From NCBI RefSeq assembly GCF_002954685.1, contig NZ_MSCN01000001.1, forward strand, positions 3,029,554 through 3,093,553: 64,000 nt of DNA. The letters are read 5' to 3'. The number at the start of each line of letters is the position of its first letter. Positions within the stretch are counted from its first letter, which is position 1. The notes below the pieces were generated by a model. The model was not told where the DNA came from, searched no databases, and saw only the letters and a program-made list of their open reading frames with translations. The translations under genes were made by a program, and so were the position numbers. This DNA comes from Polaribacter porphyrae. GTDB taxonomy: Bacteria; Bacteroidota; Bacteroidia; Flavobacteriales; Flavobacteriaceae. Below are positions 16,074 through 26,153 of this stretch, in pieces.

Positions 16074-18806
16074 TTAGTTATTAATTGTCCAAGAAAGGTA
16101 ATATTGAGAACCAATTGCACCAACTCCAGGAGCACTCAAATACTCTTGTCCTGTTAAGTTAGAACCACCTAATTTAAATACAGATTTAATTGAAGGTACT
16201 CTGTAGTTTACTTGTGCATCTATGACAGTTCTTTCGTCAATTACACCATCAACAAAAGATGATTCCCATTCAAATTCAGTTTGCCATCTAAAGTTAACAT
16301 TAAACCCAAAGTTTTTGAATACATTTGGATTCCCAAATTGCACTTTTATTTTATGTTCTGGAGTGTTGAAACCCGCCTCAAAATCTGGATCTGTAGTATT
16401 GTCAAAATCGAATTTAGCATAAGTATAATTAACACCTAAACTATAATTTTCAAAAATCTTTGTATTCACTCCTAAAGTAGCTCCATAAGAACTTATATCA
16501 GAAGGTGAATTGGTATATATCTGTAAATCTGCATAACTACCTCTAGTTTTTAAAGCTGTTTCTAGGGCAGTACCTGTTAGGTTTTTATCTAATGCAACTC
16601 TTACGTTTTTATTAGAAATAAAATCTTCATAAGAGTTATAGTATACACTTAAATCAATGGTAAACCTTGAGTCACCAATAGTTTGTAAACCTCTATACCC
16701 AACTTCATAAGCAGTAACTTTTTCAGGTTGTACAAGTGTTGCAATTGCTCTAGTTGGGTTACCATTTTTGATTGAAAATTCAGAATAAGATCTTTCATAG
16801 GCATCTCTACCTGTAATTGTGTAATCAATACCATTTCCACCAGTAACTACTGTTGAAAACCTATCTAGATTATCTGGGGCTGAACCAACAAGAATTGAAG
16901 ATCCTACATCTAAACCAATATATTGATCTTGTGTTGTAGGGTTTCTAAAACCAGTTTGAAAAGAAGCTCTAAAATTTTGATTTTTATCTTCACCAGCTGC
17001 ATAGGCTAAAGATACTCTTGGAGAAACATTACCATTAAAATTTTGAGCTTTATCATATCTAGCAGATGCAGTTAACTTTAAACGATCATCTAAAAATTTT
17101 TTCTGTAGTTGTGTGTAAACACCATATTCATTATAATCAATTGGTCCATCAGCATCTGTGAATATATTTCCAAAAGAATTTAAAGAATACAATCTATAAG
17201 AACCTCCTATTTGTATTTCAGCAAAGTCTATATGGTCTCGTAAGTTATAATTTGCATCTACATGATATAATTTTGTTTGATCTCTAAACTTTGCCCCAGT
17301 TTTTAAGTCAGGATTTATAATAACATCATTAAAAGCTTTCTGAAATTCTGGAGTACCAGGATTTAACCTATTCCTATCAGCAAATGTTCTTGCAGCTACA
17401 TGATTACTAGCTGTAACTCCAGGAACACCTCCCAAATAAGCTGCAGCATATTCACCAAACCAATTTGCATCTGAACTCCAAGTTCTATTGATATTTAAAG
17501 CAGCAAATAAAGAATTGTAAGAATCCCCTGCGTCTTCAGCAGTTGTATAACCCCTAACAAAGAAATTTTTACCTCTAATTTCTAATTTATGTTGTTCCAT
17601 AAAAAAGTTTTTGATGCTATATCTTTGCCCTCCTTGATAAATTGTGTTACCAGTTCCAAATTTAGAATTCCAAATAATTTCTAAACGATCATCTCCAAAA
17701 GGTCTATAATTTAAGGATGCTCCAAATTTTACACTTTTTGCATCATAATCCATTAAATCAACCTCATTATAACCTGTTCTACTTACAGTTCCGATAGAAC
17801 CTCCTAAATTAAGAGAAGCAATATCTCCATGTACATTAACACCATTATAGTTTGGGTCATCAGTTGGTCTTGGATTATCAGGGTCTCTTTCCCCTGGAAT
17901 ATAGTTTCCATCATCATCAACACTTCTGTAATCTGTAGCAAACCATTCAGTACCTTTTAAATATTCTAAAGTAGCTTTTGCAGCAAATTTGTCAGAAAAA
18001 GCATGTGCCATTCTAATATTAAAATTAGTAAATTCATTATTTCCAGCAGCTTCTTGGCTTGTAATACCTCCTTTTAATGCAACACTAATTCCTTGGTGAT
18101 CAAAAGGGCTTTTACTAGTCATAAACATAATACCATTAAAGGCATTTGCACCATATAACGCAGAAGATGCACCTGGTAATAGTTCAACTGTTTTTACATC
18201 TAATTCAGACATACCAAGTAAGTTTCCTAAAGCAAAGTTTAATGCTGGTGAAGAGTTATCCATACCATCTACCAATTGCATAAAACGTGTGTTTGCAAAT
18301 GTTGCGAAACCACGAGTGTTAACCGATTTAAATGTTAAACTACTCGTATTTATGTCTACACCTTTCAGATTTTCTAAACCGTCATAAAAAGAAGGTGAAG
18401 AAGTGTTTTTGATGGCTCTCGTGTCCATTCTTTCAACTGTAACTGGTGACTCCATTATACGTTCTGGAGTTCTAGAAGCAGATACTACAATTTCATCTAA
18501 AGAAGTTTCATTCTCTTTTAAAGAAACTTCAATTTTTTGATTGTTTTTTATAATCTGAACTTTTTCTGTTTGAAATCCTAACATCGAGATTTCTAGTGTA
18601 AAAGGCGGATTATCCTCAACTTTAAGAACAAAGTTTCCATCAAAATCAGTGTTAGTTCCCACTGCTTTGTTGGAAATCTTAATGTTTGCTCCAGGGAGTA
18701 AATCTCCTGTTTTTGCATCTTTAACTGTACCAGTAACAGTGGTTTGTGCCACCATTGCTAAACTACCGAAAGCTATAAATGCAACAAGTAAAATTTTTTT
18801 TATCAT
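16074..18806 (-). CDS. TonB-dependent receptor with carboxypeptidase-like N-terminal domain
   Basis: The 910-residue protein has a signal peptide ending near 'SLAMVAQTTVTG'. It continues with a CarboxypepD_reg-like domain ('GTVKDAKTGDLLPGANIKISNKAVGTNTDFDG', in pieces), a plug domain ('SFYDGLENLKGVDINTSSL', 'VELLPGASSALYGANAFNGI') and a large beta-barrel ending in an aromatic-containing 'QYYLSWTINN'. It imports an unknown ligand across the outer membrane using TonB energy. It is first in a two-gene unit with the GDSL lipoprotein, so the ligand may be lipidic or esterified (inference). Confidence 0.9.
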   Translation of the reverse strand: MIKKILLVAFIAFGSLAMVAQTTVTGTVKDAKTGDLLPGANIKISNKAVGTNTDFDGNFVLKVEDNPPFTLEISMLGFQTEKVQIIKNNQKIEVSLKENETSLDEIVVSASRTPERIMESPVTVERMDTRAIKNTSSPSFYDGLENLKGVDINTSSLTFKSVNTRGFATFANTRFMQLVDGMDNSSPALNFALGNLLGMSELDVKTVELLPGASSALYGANAFNGIMFMTSKSPFDHQGISVALKGGITSQEAAGNNEFTNFNIRMAHAFSDKFAAKATLEYLKGTEWFATDYRSVDDDGNYIPGERDPDNPRPTDDPNYNGVNVHGDIASLNLGGSIGTVSRTGYNEVDLMDYDAKSVKFGASLNYRPFGDDRLEIIWNSKFGTGNTIYQGGQRYSIKNFFMEQHKLEIRGKNFFVRGYTTAEDAGDSYNSLFAALNINRTWSSDANWFGEYAAAYLGGVPGVTASNHVAARTFADRNRLNPGTPEFQKAFNDVIINPDLKTGAKFRDQTKLYHVDANYNLRDHIDFAEIQIGGSYRLYSLNSFGNIFTDADGPIDYNEYGVYTQLQKKFLDDRLKLTASARYDKAQNFNGNVSPRVSLAYAAGEDKNQNFRASFQTGFRNPTTQDQYIGLDVGSSILVGSAPDNLDRFSTVVTGGNGIDYTITGRDAYERSYSEFSIKNGNPTRAIATLVQPEKVTAYEVGYRGLQTIGDSRFTIDLSVYYNSYEDFISNKNVRVALDKNLTGTALETALKTRGSYADLQIYTNSPSDISSYGATLGVNTKIFENYSLGVNYTYAKFDFDNTTDPDFEAGFNTPEHKIKVQFGNPNVFKNFGFNVNFRWQTEFEWESSFVDGVIDERTVIDAQVNYRVPSIKSVFKLGGSNLTGQEYLSAPGVGAIGSQYYLSWTINN

Positions 18807-18997
18807 AATTTGAATTATTTGTTAACTAATACGCAAAATACAATTTTTTTTGAATTTCTGAATAATTGATTTGTTAATTTATCATTTTGGCAAAAAAAGA
18901 GGAATTTAATTGTGTTATAATCATATTAAAACAGGTGTAATAGATTATATTTTACAACCTACTTATTGTACATTTGTAATTCAATTATATTTAACCT

Positions 18998-19930
18998 TTG
19001 GATATTGTAAATAACATTTCTAAATTTTCTTCAAAAGAGAAAACTTTTGTTACTATTGGTACTTTTGATGGCGTTCATTTTGGACATCAAAAAATTATAG
19101 AAAAATTGGTATTAGAAGCCCAAAAAGCCAATAAAAAATCTGTTTTATTGACATTTTTTCCTCACCCAAGAATGGTATTGCAAAAGGATGCTTCTTTAGA
19201 GTTAATCAATACTATTGGAGAACGTGCTAATTTATTAGAAAAAATAGGATTAGATTATTTGATAATTCATCCTTTTAGTAAAGAATTTTCGAGAACTACT
19301 GCTCTAGAATTTGTTAGAGATATTTTAGTAAATCAGCTTAATATTTCAAAATTAATTATTGGTTACGATCATCATTTTGGTAAAAACAGAGAAGGAAATA
19401 TTACACAACTTACAGAATATAGCCACTTATATGATTTTACTGTCGAGGAAATTCCTGCTCAAGATATAGATGATGTATCTGTAAGCTCAACAAAAATCAG
19501 GAGAGCTTTACATACAGGGAATCTAAAAACAGCAAACGATTATTTAGGATATTATTTTATGTTGAATGGAGCTGTTGTAAATGGAAAAAAACTAGGTGGT
19601 AAAATAGGATACCCAACAGCTAATATTGATGTAAAAGAAAGCTATAAGTTAATTCCAAAAACTGGAGTATATGTAGTTCAATCTAAAATTGATAATATTA
19701 ATGTTTTTGGAATGATGAATATAGGTAACAGACCTACTGTTGATGGAAATCATCAAACAATAGAGGTACATTTTTTTGACTTTAATCAAGATTTATACAA
19801 TCAAAACTTAACGATTGAGCTTATGTATTTTTTACGAGATGAACAAAAATTTGCTTCAATTGAAGAGCTAATTCATCAACTAAAAAATGATGAAAAAATT
19901 GCTAGAGATTATATTAAAAACAATCCTTAA
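18998..19930 (+). CDS. ribF: Bifunctional riboflavin kinase/FAD synthetase
   Basis: The 310-residue protein has an N-terminal nucleotidyltransferase domain with 'VTIGTFDGVHFGHQKII' and 'FFPHPRMVL', 'IIGYDHHFGKNREGN', and 'VSSTKIRRAL'. The C-terminal riboflavin kinase domain has 'VNGKKLGGKIGYPTANI', 'GVYVV' and 'MNIGNRPTVDG'. It converts riboflavin to FMN and FAD in the cytoplasm. The start is TTG at 18998, because no ATG precedes the conserved N-terminus. A -7-like TACATTTG occurs at 18969-18976. Confidence 0.95.
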   Translation: MDIVNNISKFSSKEKTFVTIGTFDGVHFGHQKIIEKLVLEAQKANKKSVLLTFFPHPRMVLQKDASLELINTIGERANLLEKIGLDYLIIHPFSKEFSRTTALEFVRDILVNQLNISKLIIGYDHHFGKNREGNITQLTEYSHLYDFTVEEIPAQDIDDVSVSSTKIRRALHTGNLKTANDYLGYYFMLNGAVVNGKKLGGKIGYPTANIDVKESYKLIPKTGVYVVQSKIDNINVFGMMNIGNRPTVDGNHQTIEVHFFDFNQDLYNQNLTIELMYFLRDEQKFASIEELIHQLKNDEKIARDYIKNNP

Positions 19931-19936
19931 ACTAGA

Positions 19937-19967
19937 TTGTTAGTTTCTATATCTTCGTGTATCTTTG
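19937..19967 (+). promoter_or_regulatory. serS promoter
   Basis: TTG at 19937-19939, then a 20-nt gap, then TATCTTTG at 19960-19967. This is a near-consensus Bacteroidota primary promoter, located just after the ribF stop and 22 nt before the serS ATG. Confidence 0.75.
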
Positions 19968-19989
19968 TGCCTTATAAAACATCCAAAAA

Positions 19990-21264
19990 ATGTTACAAGT
20001 ACACTATATTAGAGAAAACACTACAGCTGTTTTAGAGGGTTTAGCAAAACGTAATTTTGCAAATGCTGAGACCATTATTAAACAAGTTTTAACTGCTGAC
20101 GAAAACAGAAGAGCAACGCAAGTTGAGCTTGATAATACTTTAGCAGAATCTAATAAGTTATCTAAAGAGATTGGAGTTTTATATAAAAGTGGGCAAGCAC
20201 AAAAAGCAACTTTGTTGAAAGAAAAAACAAAGCAGCTAAAAGAAAGTTCTAAAGAACTATCAGAAAAACTAAATGATTTTGCTAATGAGTTACAAGATTT
20301 GTTATATCAAATTCCGAATGTGCCTCATACATCTGTAAAAGCTGGTACATCAGAAGAAGATAATGAAGAGGTTTTTAAAGAAGGAAAAATTCCTGATTTA
20401 GGCAAAAATGCACTTCCTCATTGGGAATTAGCAAAAAAATACGACATCATCGATTTTGATTTAGGTGCAAAAATTTCTGGTGCTGGTTTTCCTGTATATA
20501 AAGGAAAAGGAGCGAGATTACAACGTGCTTTAATCAATTATTTTTTAGATAAAAATACTGCTGCAGGCTACCAAGAAGTACAAGTACCACATTTAGTAAA
20601 CGAAGCTTCTGGTTTTGGTACTGGGCAATTACCAGATAAAGAAGGGCAAATGTATTATGTTACAGAAGACGATTTGTATTTAATACCAACTGCAGAAGTA
20701 CCTATTACAAATATGTTTCGTGGTAATTTAATGCAAGAAACAGAGTTTCCTATTTGTGTAACTGGCTATACACCTTGCTTTAGAAGAGAAGCTGGTTCTT
20801 ATGGTGCACATGTTAGAGGTTTAAACAGATTGCATCAATTTGATAAAGTAGAAATTGTTAGAATAGAACACCCAGATAATTCTTACCAAGCTTTAGATGG
20901 CATGGTTGAACACATCAAAAATATATTAAGAGAGCTGAAGTTACCTTACAGAATTCTACGTTTGTGTGGTGGAGATACTGGTTTTACAGCAGCTTTAACT
21001 TTTGATTTTGAGTTGTTTTCAACTGCTCAAGATAGGTGGTTAGAAATTAGTTCTGCATCAAACTTTGAAACGTTTCAAGCAAATAGGTTAAAACTACGAT
21101 TTAAAAATAAGGAAGGTAAAAGTGAATTGGCACACACGCTTAATGGAAGCTCTTTGGCTTTACCACGTGTTTTGGCTGGAATTTTAGAGAATTATCAAAC
21201 TGAAGATGGAATTCAAGTTCCGGAAGTCTTGATTCCTTATACTGGTTTTGATGTGATTAATTAG
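19990..21264 (+). CDS. serS: Seryl-tRNA synthetase
   Basis: The 424-residue class II synthetase has an N-terminal coiled-coil tRNA-binding arm (about 30-105, 'LAESNKLSKEIGVLYKSGQAQK'). Motif 2 is 'CFRREAGSYGAHVRGLNRLHQFDKVE' (given in part) and motif 3 is 'TLNGSSLALPRVLAGILENYQ'. Family text 'LIPTAEVPITN' is also present. It charges tRNA-Ser. It has its own strong promoter at 19937-19967. Confidence 0.97.
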   Translation: MLQVHYIRENTTAVLEGLAKRNFANAETIIKQVLTADENRRATQVELDNTLAESNKLSKEIGVLYKSGQAQKATLLKEKTKQLKESSKELSEKLNDFANELQDLLYQIPNVPHTSVKAGTSEEDNEEVFKEGKIPDLGKNALPHWELAKKYDIIDFDLGAKISGAGFPVYKGKGARLQRALINYFLDKNTAAGYQEVQVPHLVNEASGFGTGQLPDKEGQMYYVTEDDLYLIPTAEVPITNMFRGNLMQETEFPICVTGYTPCFRREAGSYGAHVRGLNRLHQFDKVEIVRIEHPDNSYQALDGMVEHIKNILRELKLPYRILRLCGGDTGFTAALTFDFELFSTAQDRWLEISSASNFETFQANRLKLRFKNKEGKSELAHTLNGSSLALPRVLAGILENYQTEDGIQVPEVLIPYTGFDVIN

Positions 21265-21276
21265 ATTTTATAGTGG

Positions 21277-21320
21277 CAGTAATGCAGTTGGCAGTATTCA
21301 GTCAAAAACTGACTGTAAAC
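21277..21320. repeat. Heptad-phased CAGT/ACTG hairpin repeat, copy 2
   Basis: CAGT-aatg-CAGT-tgg-CAGT-att-CAGT, a short loop, then ACTG-ACTG-taa-AC. The left arm has four units and the right arm is shorter. It lies between the stops of serS (+) and the small gene at 21325-21468 (-). Confidence 0.6.
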
Positions 21321-21324
21321 TAAT

Positions 21325-21468
21325 TTAATTTGCTACAACAGCAACCATTAATCTTTTATATTTATTCATCTCTAAAAGTGAATTTAAATAAGCACTTATT
21401 TGACCATTTTGCATAAACTCAATCGAGTTTTGTTTTGCATTTTCGTATTTGTTAGTTAGATCTTTCAT
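21325..21468 (-). CDS. Small conserved-looking protein, 47 residues
   Basis: Complete frame from ATG (CAT 21466-21468) to TAA (21325-21327) on the minus strand. It begins 'MKDLTNKYENAKQNSIEFM', continues 'QNGQISAYLNSLLEMNKYK' and ends 'RLMVAVVAN'. It looks like a helical soluble protein. I recall comparable short helical proteins downstream of serS in flavobacteria, but this is memory and not a search. It occupies most of the gap between serS and the TPR gene. No function is proposed. Confidence 0.6.
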   Translation of the reverse strand: MKDLTNKYENAKQNSIEFMQNGQISAYLNSLLEMNKYKRLMVAVVAN

Positions 21469-21593
21469 AATCTCGTTTTGATTGGTTATTTATACTATAG
21501 ACAAGTTTCGTGCCAAAACGTTACAAAAAGCATCTAAAAATAAGATGGGTTTAATAGAATTTTAACATTTATGTTGATTATCTTTGAATTGGT

Positions 21594-23411
21594 ATGAAGC
21601 AAATAGTACTCCTTTTTTTAATCGTTGCTAACAGTTTTTCTTACGGGCAGCAAAAAGATCAAAATGATTTTTTTTTGGCAGAAACCTATTTTAGGCAAGG
21701 TGAATATGAAAAAGCAACTCAAATATATAAGAAGTTGTATGGTAAAAGTAACTTTAATACCACATATTTAACAAGGTTAATTACTTGTTATCAAGAAACA
21801 GATAAATTTTTGGTTGCCGAAAATTTATTAAAAGAAAAAATAAAGAAAAACCCAACACAAGGATTTTTGTATGTGCTTCTAGGGCATAATTTTGATAAAC
21901 AACAACTCAAAGAATTAGCAAAAATAAATTATGATAAAGCATTAAACTCTTTAGAAAACAATGCTGCTTATGGAGGCTTAATTGGGCGTTTATTTAAAAA
22001 TTACAGTTTACTAGATTATGCTATAAATGCTTATGAAAAAACAATGCAGCTAAATGAAAGTTCTAATTATAATTTTCAAATAGCACAGATTTATGGTGAA
22101 AAAGGAGATTTTAAATTGATGTTTGAATCGTACATTAATTTGATTGATAAAAATGCTCAATATTTAAATCTAATTCAACGATATGCTAGCAAATACATTA
22201 CAGATGATGCAGAAAATGAAACTAATATTTTATTTAGAAAAACCTTATTAAGAAAGTCGATAAGCAATCCAAAAAACGAATGGAATATCTTATTAAGTTG
22301 GTTATTTGCACAACAAAAAGATTATAAAAAAGCGTTGATACAAGAGAAAGCTTTGTACCAAAGAAATCCTACAGGTTTATCTGATATTTTTAGTTTGGGC
22401 AAAAATGCTTTCGATAATAAAGATTATGAAACGTCTAAATCTTGTTTCGATTTTATTGATAAAGAATCAATTTTAAAAGATGAAAAAATTGATGCAAATT
22501 GGTATTTAGCAAAAATTGCTGTAGCTACCAGAAATCCTGAAACAGAAGTTATTTTTAATACTCTTTTTAAGGAGTTTGGTAAAAATAAACAGACTATTAA
22601 ACTTCAAGTTGAATATGCAGATTTTTTAACATTTACCAAAAATGAACCTCAAAAAGCAACTACAGTTTTAGAAGAAGCTTTGAGTTTTACGACATCAAAA
22701 TTTGATAAAGGAAGAATCAAGCTAAAATTAGGAGATGTTTTAGTTTTTAGAGGTAAATTTAACAAGGCTCTGATTTATTTTTCTCAAATTCAAACACAAT
22801 TAAAAGGCTCTGAATTGGCACAAGAAGCACGTTTTAAAGTAGCACAAACTAGTTATTTTAAAGGTGATTTTGATTGGGCAAAAGCACAAGCTAAAGTATT
22901 AAAAGGTTCTACAACACAATTAATTGCAAATGATGCAGTAAATTTATTCTTAAAAATCACTGATAATGAGCCTGTAGATTCAATTCCATCAGGTCTTAAA
23001 CAATTTGCAAAAGCAGAATTATTAGCTTATCAAAATAAAAACGCAACAGCTTTACAAGAGTTAGAAAACTTATTATCTCCAAAAAATCAAAGTAAAAATG
23101 AATTTTTTAACGGAGCAAAACCTGGTGAGGTTATTTATGATGATGTTTTGTATTTGCAAGCAAAACTTTTCATAAAACAAGCAAAATATTTAGAAGCGAT
23201 TAGTAGTTTAGAAAAGATTATTGCTGCAGATAATCAAGGTTTTTTAACAGATGATGTATATTATTTAATTGCAGAAACCTACAATATTCATCTAAATGAT
23301 ATTGAAAAAGCCAAAGAGTACTATCAAAAAATTGTTTTTGAACATCCTTCAAGTATTTATTTGGTTGATGCTCGAAAAAAGTATAGAAAATTAAGAGGAG
23401 ATACTATTTAG
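21594..23411 (+). CDS. Exported tetratricopeptide-repeat protein
   Basis: The 605-residue protein has a signal peptide ('VLLFLIVANSFSYGQQ') followed by TPR-like helices along its length, for example 'FFLAETYFRQGEYEKATQIYKKLY', 'LYVLLGHNFDKQQLKELAKINYDKAL' (split), 'LKLGDVLVFRGKFNKALIYFSQI' and 'VYYLIAETYNIHLNDIEKAKEYYQKIV'. It is probably a periplasmic scaffold. A -7 box TATCTTTG is at 21579-21586, very near the ATG at 21594. The DUF4286 gene follows after 95 nt. Confidence 0.85.
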   Translation: MKQIVLLFLIVANSFSYGQQKDQNDFFLAETYFRQGEYEKATQIYKKLYGKSNFNTTYLTRLITCYQETDKFLVAENLLKEKIKKNPTQGFLYVLLGHNFDKQQLKELAKINYDKALNSLENNAAYGGLIGRLFKNYSLLDYAINAYEKTMQLNESSNYNFQIAQIYGEKGDFKLMFESYINLIDKNAQYLNLIQRYASKYITDDAENETNILFRKTLLRKSISNPKNEWNILLSWLFAQQKDYKKALIQEKALYQRNPTGLSDIFSLGKNAFDNKDYETSKSCFDFIDKESILKDEKIDANWYLAKIAVATRNPETEVIFNTLFKEFGKNKQTIKLQVEYADFLTFTKNEPQKATTVLEEALSFTTSKFDKGRIKLKLGDVLVFRGKFNKALIYFSQIQTQLKGSELAQEARFKVAQTSYFKGDFDWAKAQAKVLKGSTTQLIANDAVNLFLKITDNEPVDSIPSGLKQFAKAELLAYQNKNATALQELENLLSPKNQSKNEFFNGAKPGEVIYDDVLYLQAKLFIKQAKYLEAISSLEKIIAADNQGFLTDDVYYLIAETYNIHLNDIEKAKEYYQKIVFEHPSSIYLVDARKKYRKLRGDTI

Positions 23412-23506
23412 TTTCTAGTTTGTATTTATTGGTTTATGGTTCTTAACGAAGATCAAAAACGAATACTTACCAGCAACTAAAAAACATCAACCAAAAACAA
23501 AAAAGA

Positions 23507-23836
23507 ATGTACATATACAACGTAACAATAAATGTAGATGAAACTATTCATAATGAATGGCTAACTTGGATGGAAACACATATTCTAGATGTTTTAAATA
23601 CAGGTAAATTTTTATCAGCAAAATTTACAGAAGTTTTGGTGAATGAAGAAATGGGAGGTAAGACCTATTCTGTACAATACACTGCAAACACTAGAGAAGA
23701 TATTGAGTTGTATTATAAAGAAGATGCAGATAAACTACGTATTAAAGGTGTAAAAAAATTCGGAGATAAAATGCTAGCTTTTAGAACAGAATTACGATTA
23801 ATAAAAGAGTTTTATCCTACAAATGTGAGTAATTAA
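23507..23836 (+). CDS. DUF4286 family protein
   Basis: The 109-residue protein starts 'MYIYNVTINVDETIHNEWLTW' and contains 'YSVQYTANTREDIELYY' and 'FGDKMLAFRTELRLI', the pattern of the DUF4286 family found throughout Bacteroidota. It is a small ferredoxin-like-fold cytoplasmic protein of unknown function. It abuts the M23 peptidase gene, whose start is 1 nt after this stop, so the two are co-transcribed. Confidence 0.88.
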   Translation: MYIYNVTINVDETIHNEWLTWMETHILDVLNTGKFLSAKFTEVLVNEEMGGKTYSVQYTANTREDIELYYKEDADKLRIKGVKKFGDKMLAFRTELRLIKEFYPTNVSN

Positions 23837-24439
23837 ATGCACAGAGCCTTTATTCTTTTTTTGATAATCTTTGGATGTAAAAACTCAAGCCAAAAGCAAG
23901 TTAAAAAAGAATTTAAACCTACTACAATAGTATCTAAAGATACATTTAAAATAAATGAAAATTATATAGCGAAATCTTTTGATTTCCCTGTAGGAAAACC
24001 CAATGGTAAAGGATATTACAATGCTCAAAAATTTCAAGAAAATTATCATTTAGGAGACGATTGGAATTCAGTAAAAGGTGGTAATTCTGATTTAGGAGAC
24101 CCAATTTATGCAATAGCTAATGGATACGTTTCTCAAACTAAAAACTATAAAGGTGGTTGGGGAAACGTGATAAGAATAGTACATTATCTATCTAATAAAA
24201 AAACTGTTGAATCTTTGTATGCTCATTGTGACACTATTTTAGTCAAAAATAAAGTATGGGTTAAAAAAGGAGAAAAAATAGGAACAATAGGTAATGTAAA
24301 TGGTCTGTACTATGCTCATCTTCATCTAGAAATACGAGATAAAGTTGATTTACCTTTAGGTGCTGGATATTCTAAAGAATTTGATGGTTATCTAGACCCA
24401 ACAAAGTTTATTAAAGAACATAGAACTCTTAAAAACTAA
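23837..24439 (+). CDS. M23-family (LytM) metallopeptidase lipoprotein
   Basis: The 200-residue protein has a lipoprotein signal ('LFLIIFGCKNSS'). The LytM domain shows the first zinc ligands in 'YHLGDDWNSV' (HxxxD), then 'GDPIYAIANGYVSQ', 'GGWGNVIRIVH', and the second motif 'YYAHLHLEIRDK' (HxH). These enzymes cleave peptide cross-links in peptidoglycan. Its 3' end overlaps the convergent gene at 24429-25265 by 11 nt. Confidence 0.9.
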   Translation: MHRAFILFLIIFGCKNSSQKQVKKEFKPTTIVSKDTFKINENYIAKSFDFPVGKPNGKGYYNAQKFQENYHLGDDWNSVKGGNSDLGDPIYAIANGYVSQTKNYKGGWGNVIRIVHYLSNKKTVESLYAHCDTILVKNKVWVKKGEKIGTIGNVNGLYYAHLHLEIRDKVDLPLGAGYSKEFDGYLDPTKFIKEHRTLKN

Positions 24440-25265
24440 CCTCAATCCCTAAAGAAAAAGTATTAATTTTAGACACTCCTAGTCTATAATGCTCATATCC
24501 AGTAGAAATTCTGTAATGCTTTATATGGTATTTTAAAAGCAATTTAGTGTTATTAACTCTTTCAGCATTTATGCTAGTTGTTTGATGAGAAAATAATAAG
24601 CTTATTGGTTTTTTTATAAACCATTCGCCTCCAACACCAAAAGTAAAACCAGTTTCATTAACACTATTTGCTACATGAGTAGCTCCTAAACCAAACCAAG
24701 CATCAAAACGTTGTGTTCTAATTCTATGATACTTTAAAATTGCAGAATACATGGTAAAATTATCTCTTTTACCACTTACATTTTCAGAAAAACTTGTAAA
24801 ATCAGCGTTTAAAGAGAATCGTTTTAGAAAACGAAAATCTAACCCTAAATTATTGCCAAACAAATCTTTGTTTTCTAGCAAAAAACGATTATAAATATCT
24901 AGCCTAATTATCTTATAATTTGTAGAATCTGTATAAATAAAATTTCCATAATCTTTGGTTTCATAAGGATAATTGGCAATCTCTGCAGAATGCATACTAC
25001 TATCATATTCAAAGGGAGATTCAATAGCTACTCCATAAGCTGTGTAAGAGAATAATTTTATAAATAGTTCAGCTATAAGAGAACCAAAAAAAGAATCATC
25101 GTCATTAGATGAACTTTTAGAACTTCTTTTGCTAGAAGAAGAATTAGTTGTAGAAGAGGTGGTTTTTAGACTTTCTTTTGCGTTATTCAATTTTCCATTT
25201 TGAGAAAACCCTTGAAAAGAAAGCATAACAATACATACACTAAAAATTAGTAAATTTTTATACAT
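24429..25265 (-). CDS. Outer-membrane beta-barrel-like protein of unknown function
   Basis: The 278-residue protein has a signal peptide ('CIVMLSFQGFSQNG'), then a Ser/Thr/Lys-rich low-complexity linker (about 35-60, 'SSTTNSSSSKRSSKSSS'). The rest alternates amphipathic strands ('LGLDFRFLKRFSLNADFTSF', 'AWFGLGATHVAN', 'FTFGVGGEWFI') ending 'INTFSLGIEVSF' with a terminal Phe, as in small beta-barrels. A conserved family was not recognised. Confidence 0.7.
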   Translation of the reverse strand: MYKNLLIFSVCIVMLSFQGFSQNGKLNNAKESLKTTSSTTNSSSSKRSSKSSSNDDDSFFGSLIAELFIKLFSYTAYGVAIESPFEYDSSMHSAEIANYPYETKDYGNFIYTDSTNYKIIRLDIYNRFLLENKDLFGNNLGLDFRFLKRFSLNADFTSFSENVSGKRDNFTMYSAILKYHRIRTQRFDAWFGLGATHVANSVNETGFTFGVGGEWFIKKPISLLFSHQTTSINAERVNNTKLLLKYHIKHYRISTGYEHYRLGVSKINTFSLGIEVSF

Positions 25266-25349
25266 TTTGGTTGATTTAAATTTCTGTAATCACCAATAAT
25301 TATGCCGATTTTAACTGTATATTTGTTAAAATAGTATAAAATTAGAGCA

Positions 25350-26153
25350 GTGTCTGTAAAAGCAAAAAAATACCTAGGTCAGCATTTTTTAAATGATGAA
25401 AGCATAGCAAAAAAAATTGCAGATACTTTAACTGAAAAAGGATACAATAATGTTTTGGAGATTGGTCCAGGAATGGGTGTTTTAACCAAATATTTGCTTA
25501 AAAAGAAATTAAAAGTTACAGTTTTAGAGTTAGATGTAGAGTCTGTTATGTATTTGAATGATAACTTTAAAAAAGAGCAAATCAGCATTAATACTTCATC
25601 AGAAAAATTTGAAATTATTGAGGGTGATTTTTTAAAACAAGATATAACATCACTTTTTAAAAAAGAACAGGTAGCTATTATTGGTAATTTTCCTTATAAC
25701 ATTTCTAGTCAAATTGTATTTAAGGCCATTGAGAATAGGGGAGTTGTACCAGAACTTTCAGGAATGTTCCAAAAAGAAGTAGCCATGAGAATTGCTGAAA
25801 AAAAAGGTTCTAAAGTCTATGGAATTTTATCAGTATTAACACAAGCTTTTTACGATGTTGAGTATCTTTTTACTGTGCCACCAAATGTTTTTAGTCCACC
25901 ACCAAAAGTAGATTCAGGAGTAATAAGATGTATCAGAAAAGAAAATTATACACTTCCTGTAGACGAAAAGATATTTTTTAGAGTTGTAAAAACAGCATTT
26001 AATCAACGTAGAAAAATGTTGCGTTCTAGTTTAAAATCATTCAAACTTTCGGATACTTTAAAAGAAGACCCTATCTTTGCGAAAAGACCAGAACAATTAT
26101 CGGTTTTGGAGTTTATTTCACTCACGCAAAAACTCATAAAACATGGCATTTGA
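25350..26153 (+). CDS. rsmA: 16S rRNA dimethyladenosine transferase RsmA (KsgA)
   Basis: The 267-residue protein has '[18 protein letters not shown]' at the N-terminus, AdoMet motif I '[16 protein letters not shown]', motif IV '[15 protein letters not shown]' (NFPY), and the C-terminal '[11 protein letters not shown]' and '[14 protein letters not shown]'. It dimethylates two adjacent adenines in helix 45 of 16S rRNA. The start is GTG at 25350. The last 11 nt overlap mgtE, implying translational coupling. Confidence 0.97.
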   Translation: MSVKAKKYLGQHFLNDESIAKKIADTLTEKGYNNVLEIGPGMGVLTKYLLKKKLKVTVLELDVESVMYLNDNFKKEQISINTSSEKFEIIEGDFLKQDITSLFKKEQVAIIGNFPYNISSQIVFKAIENRGVVPELSGMFQKEVAMRIAEKKGSKVYGILSVLTQAFYDVEYLFTVPPNVFSPPPKVDSGVIRCIRKENYTLPVDEKIFFRVVKTAFNQRRKMLRSSLKSFKLSDTLKEDPIFAKRPEQLSVLEFISLTQKLIKHGI

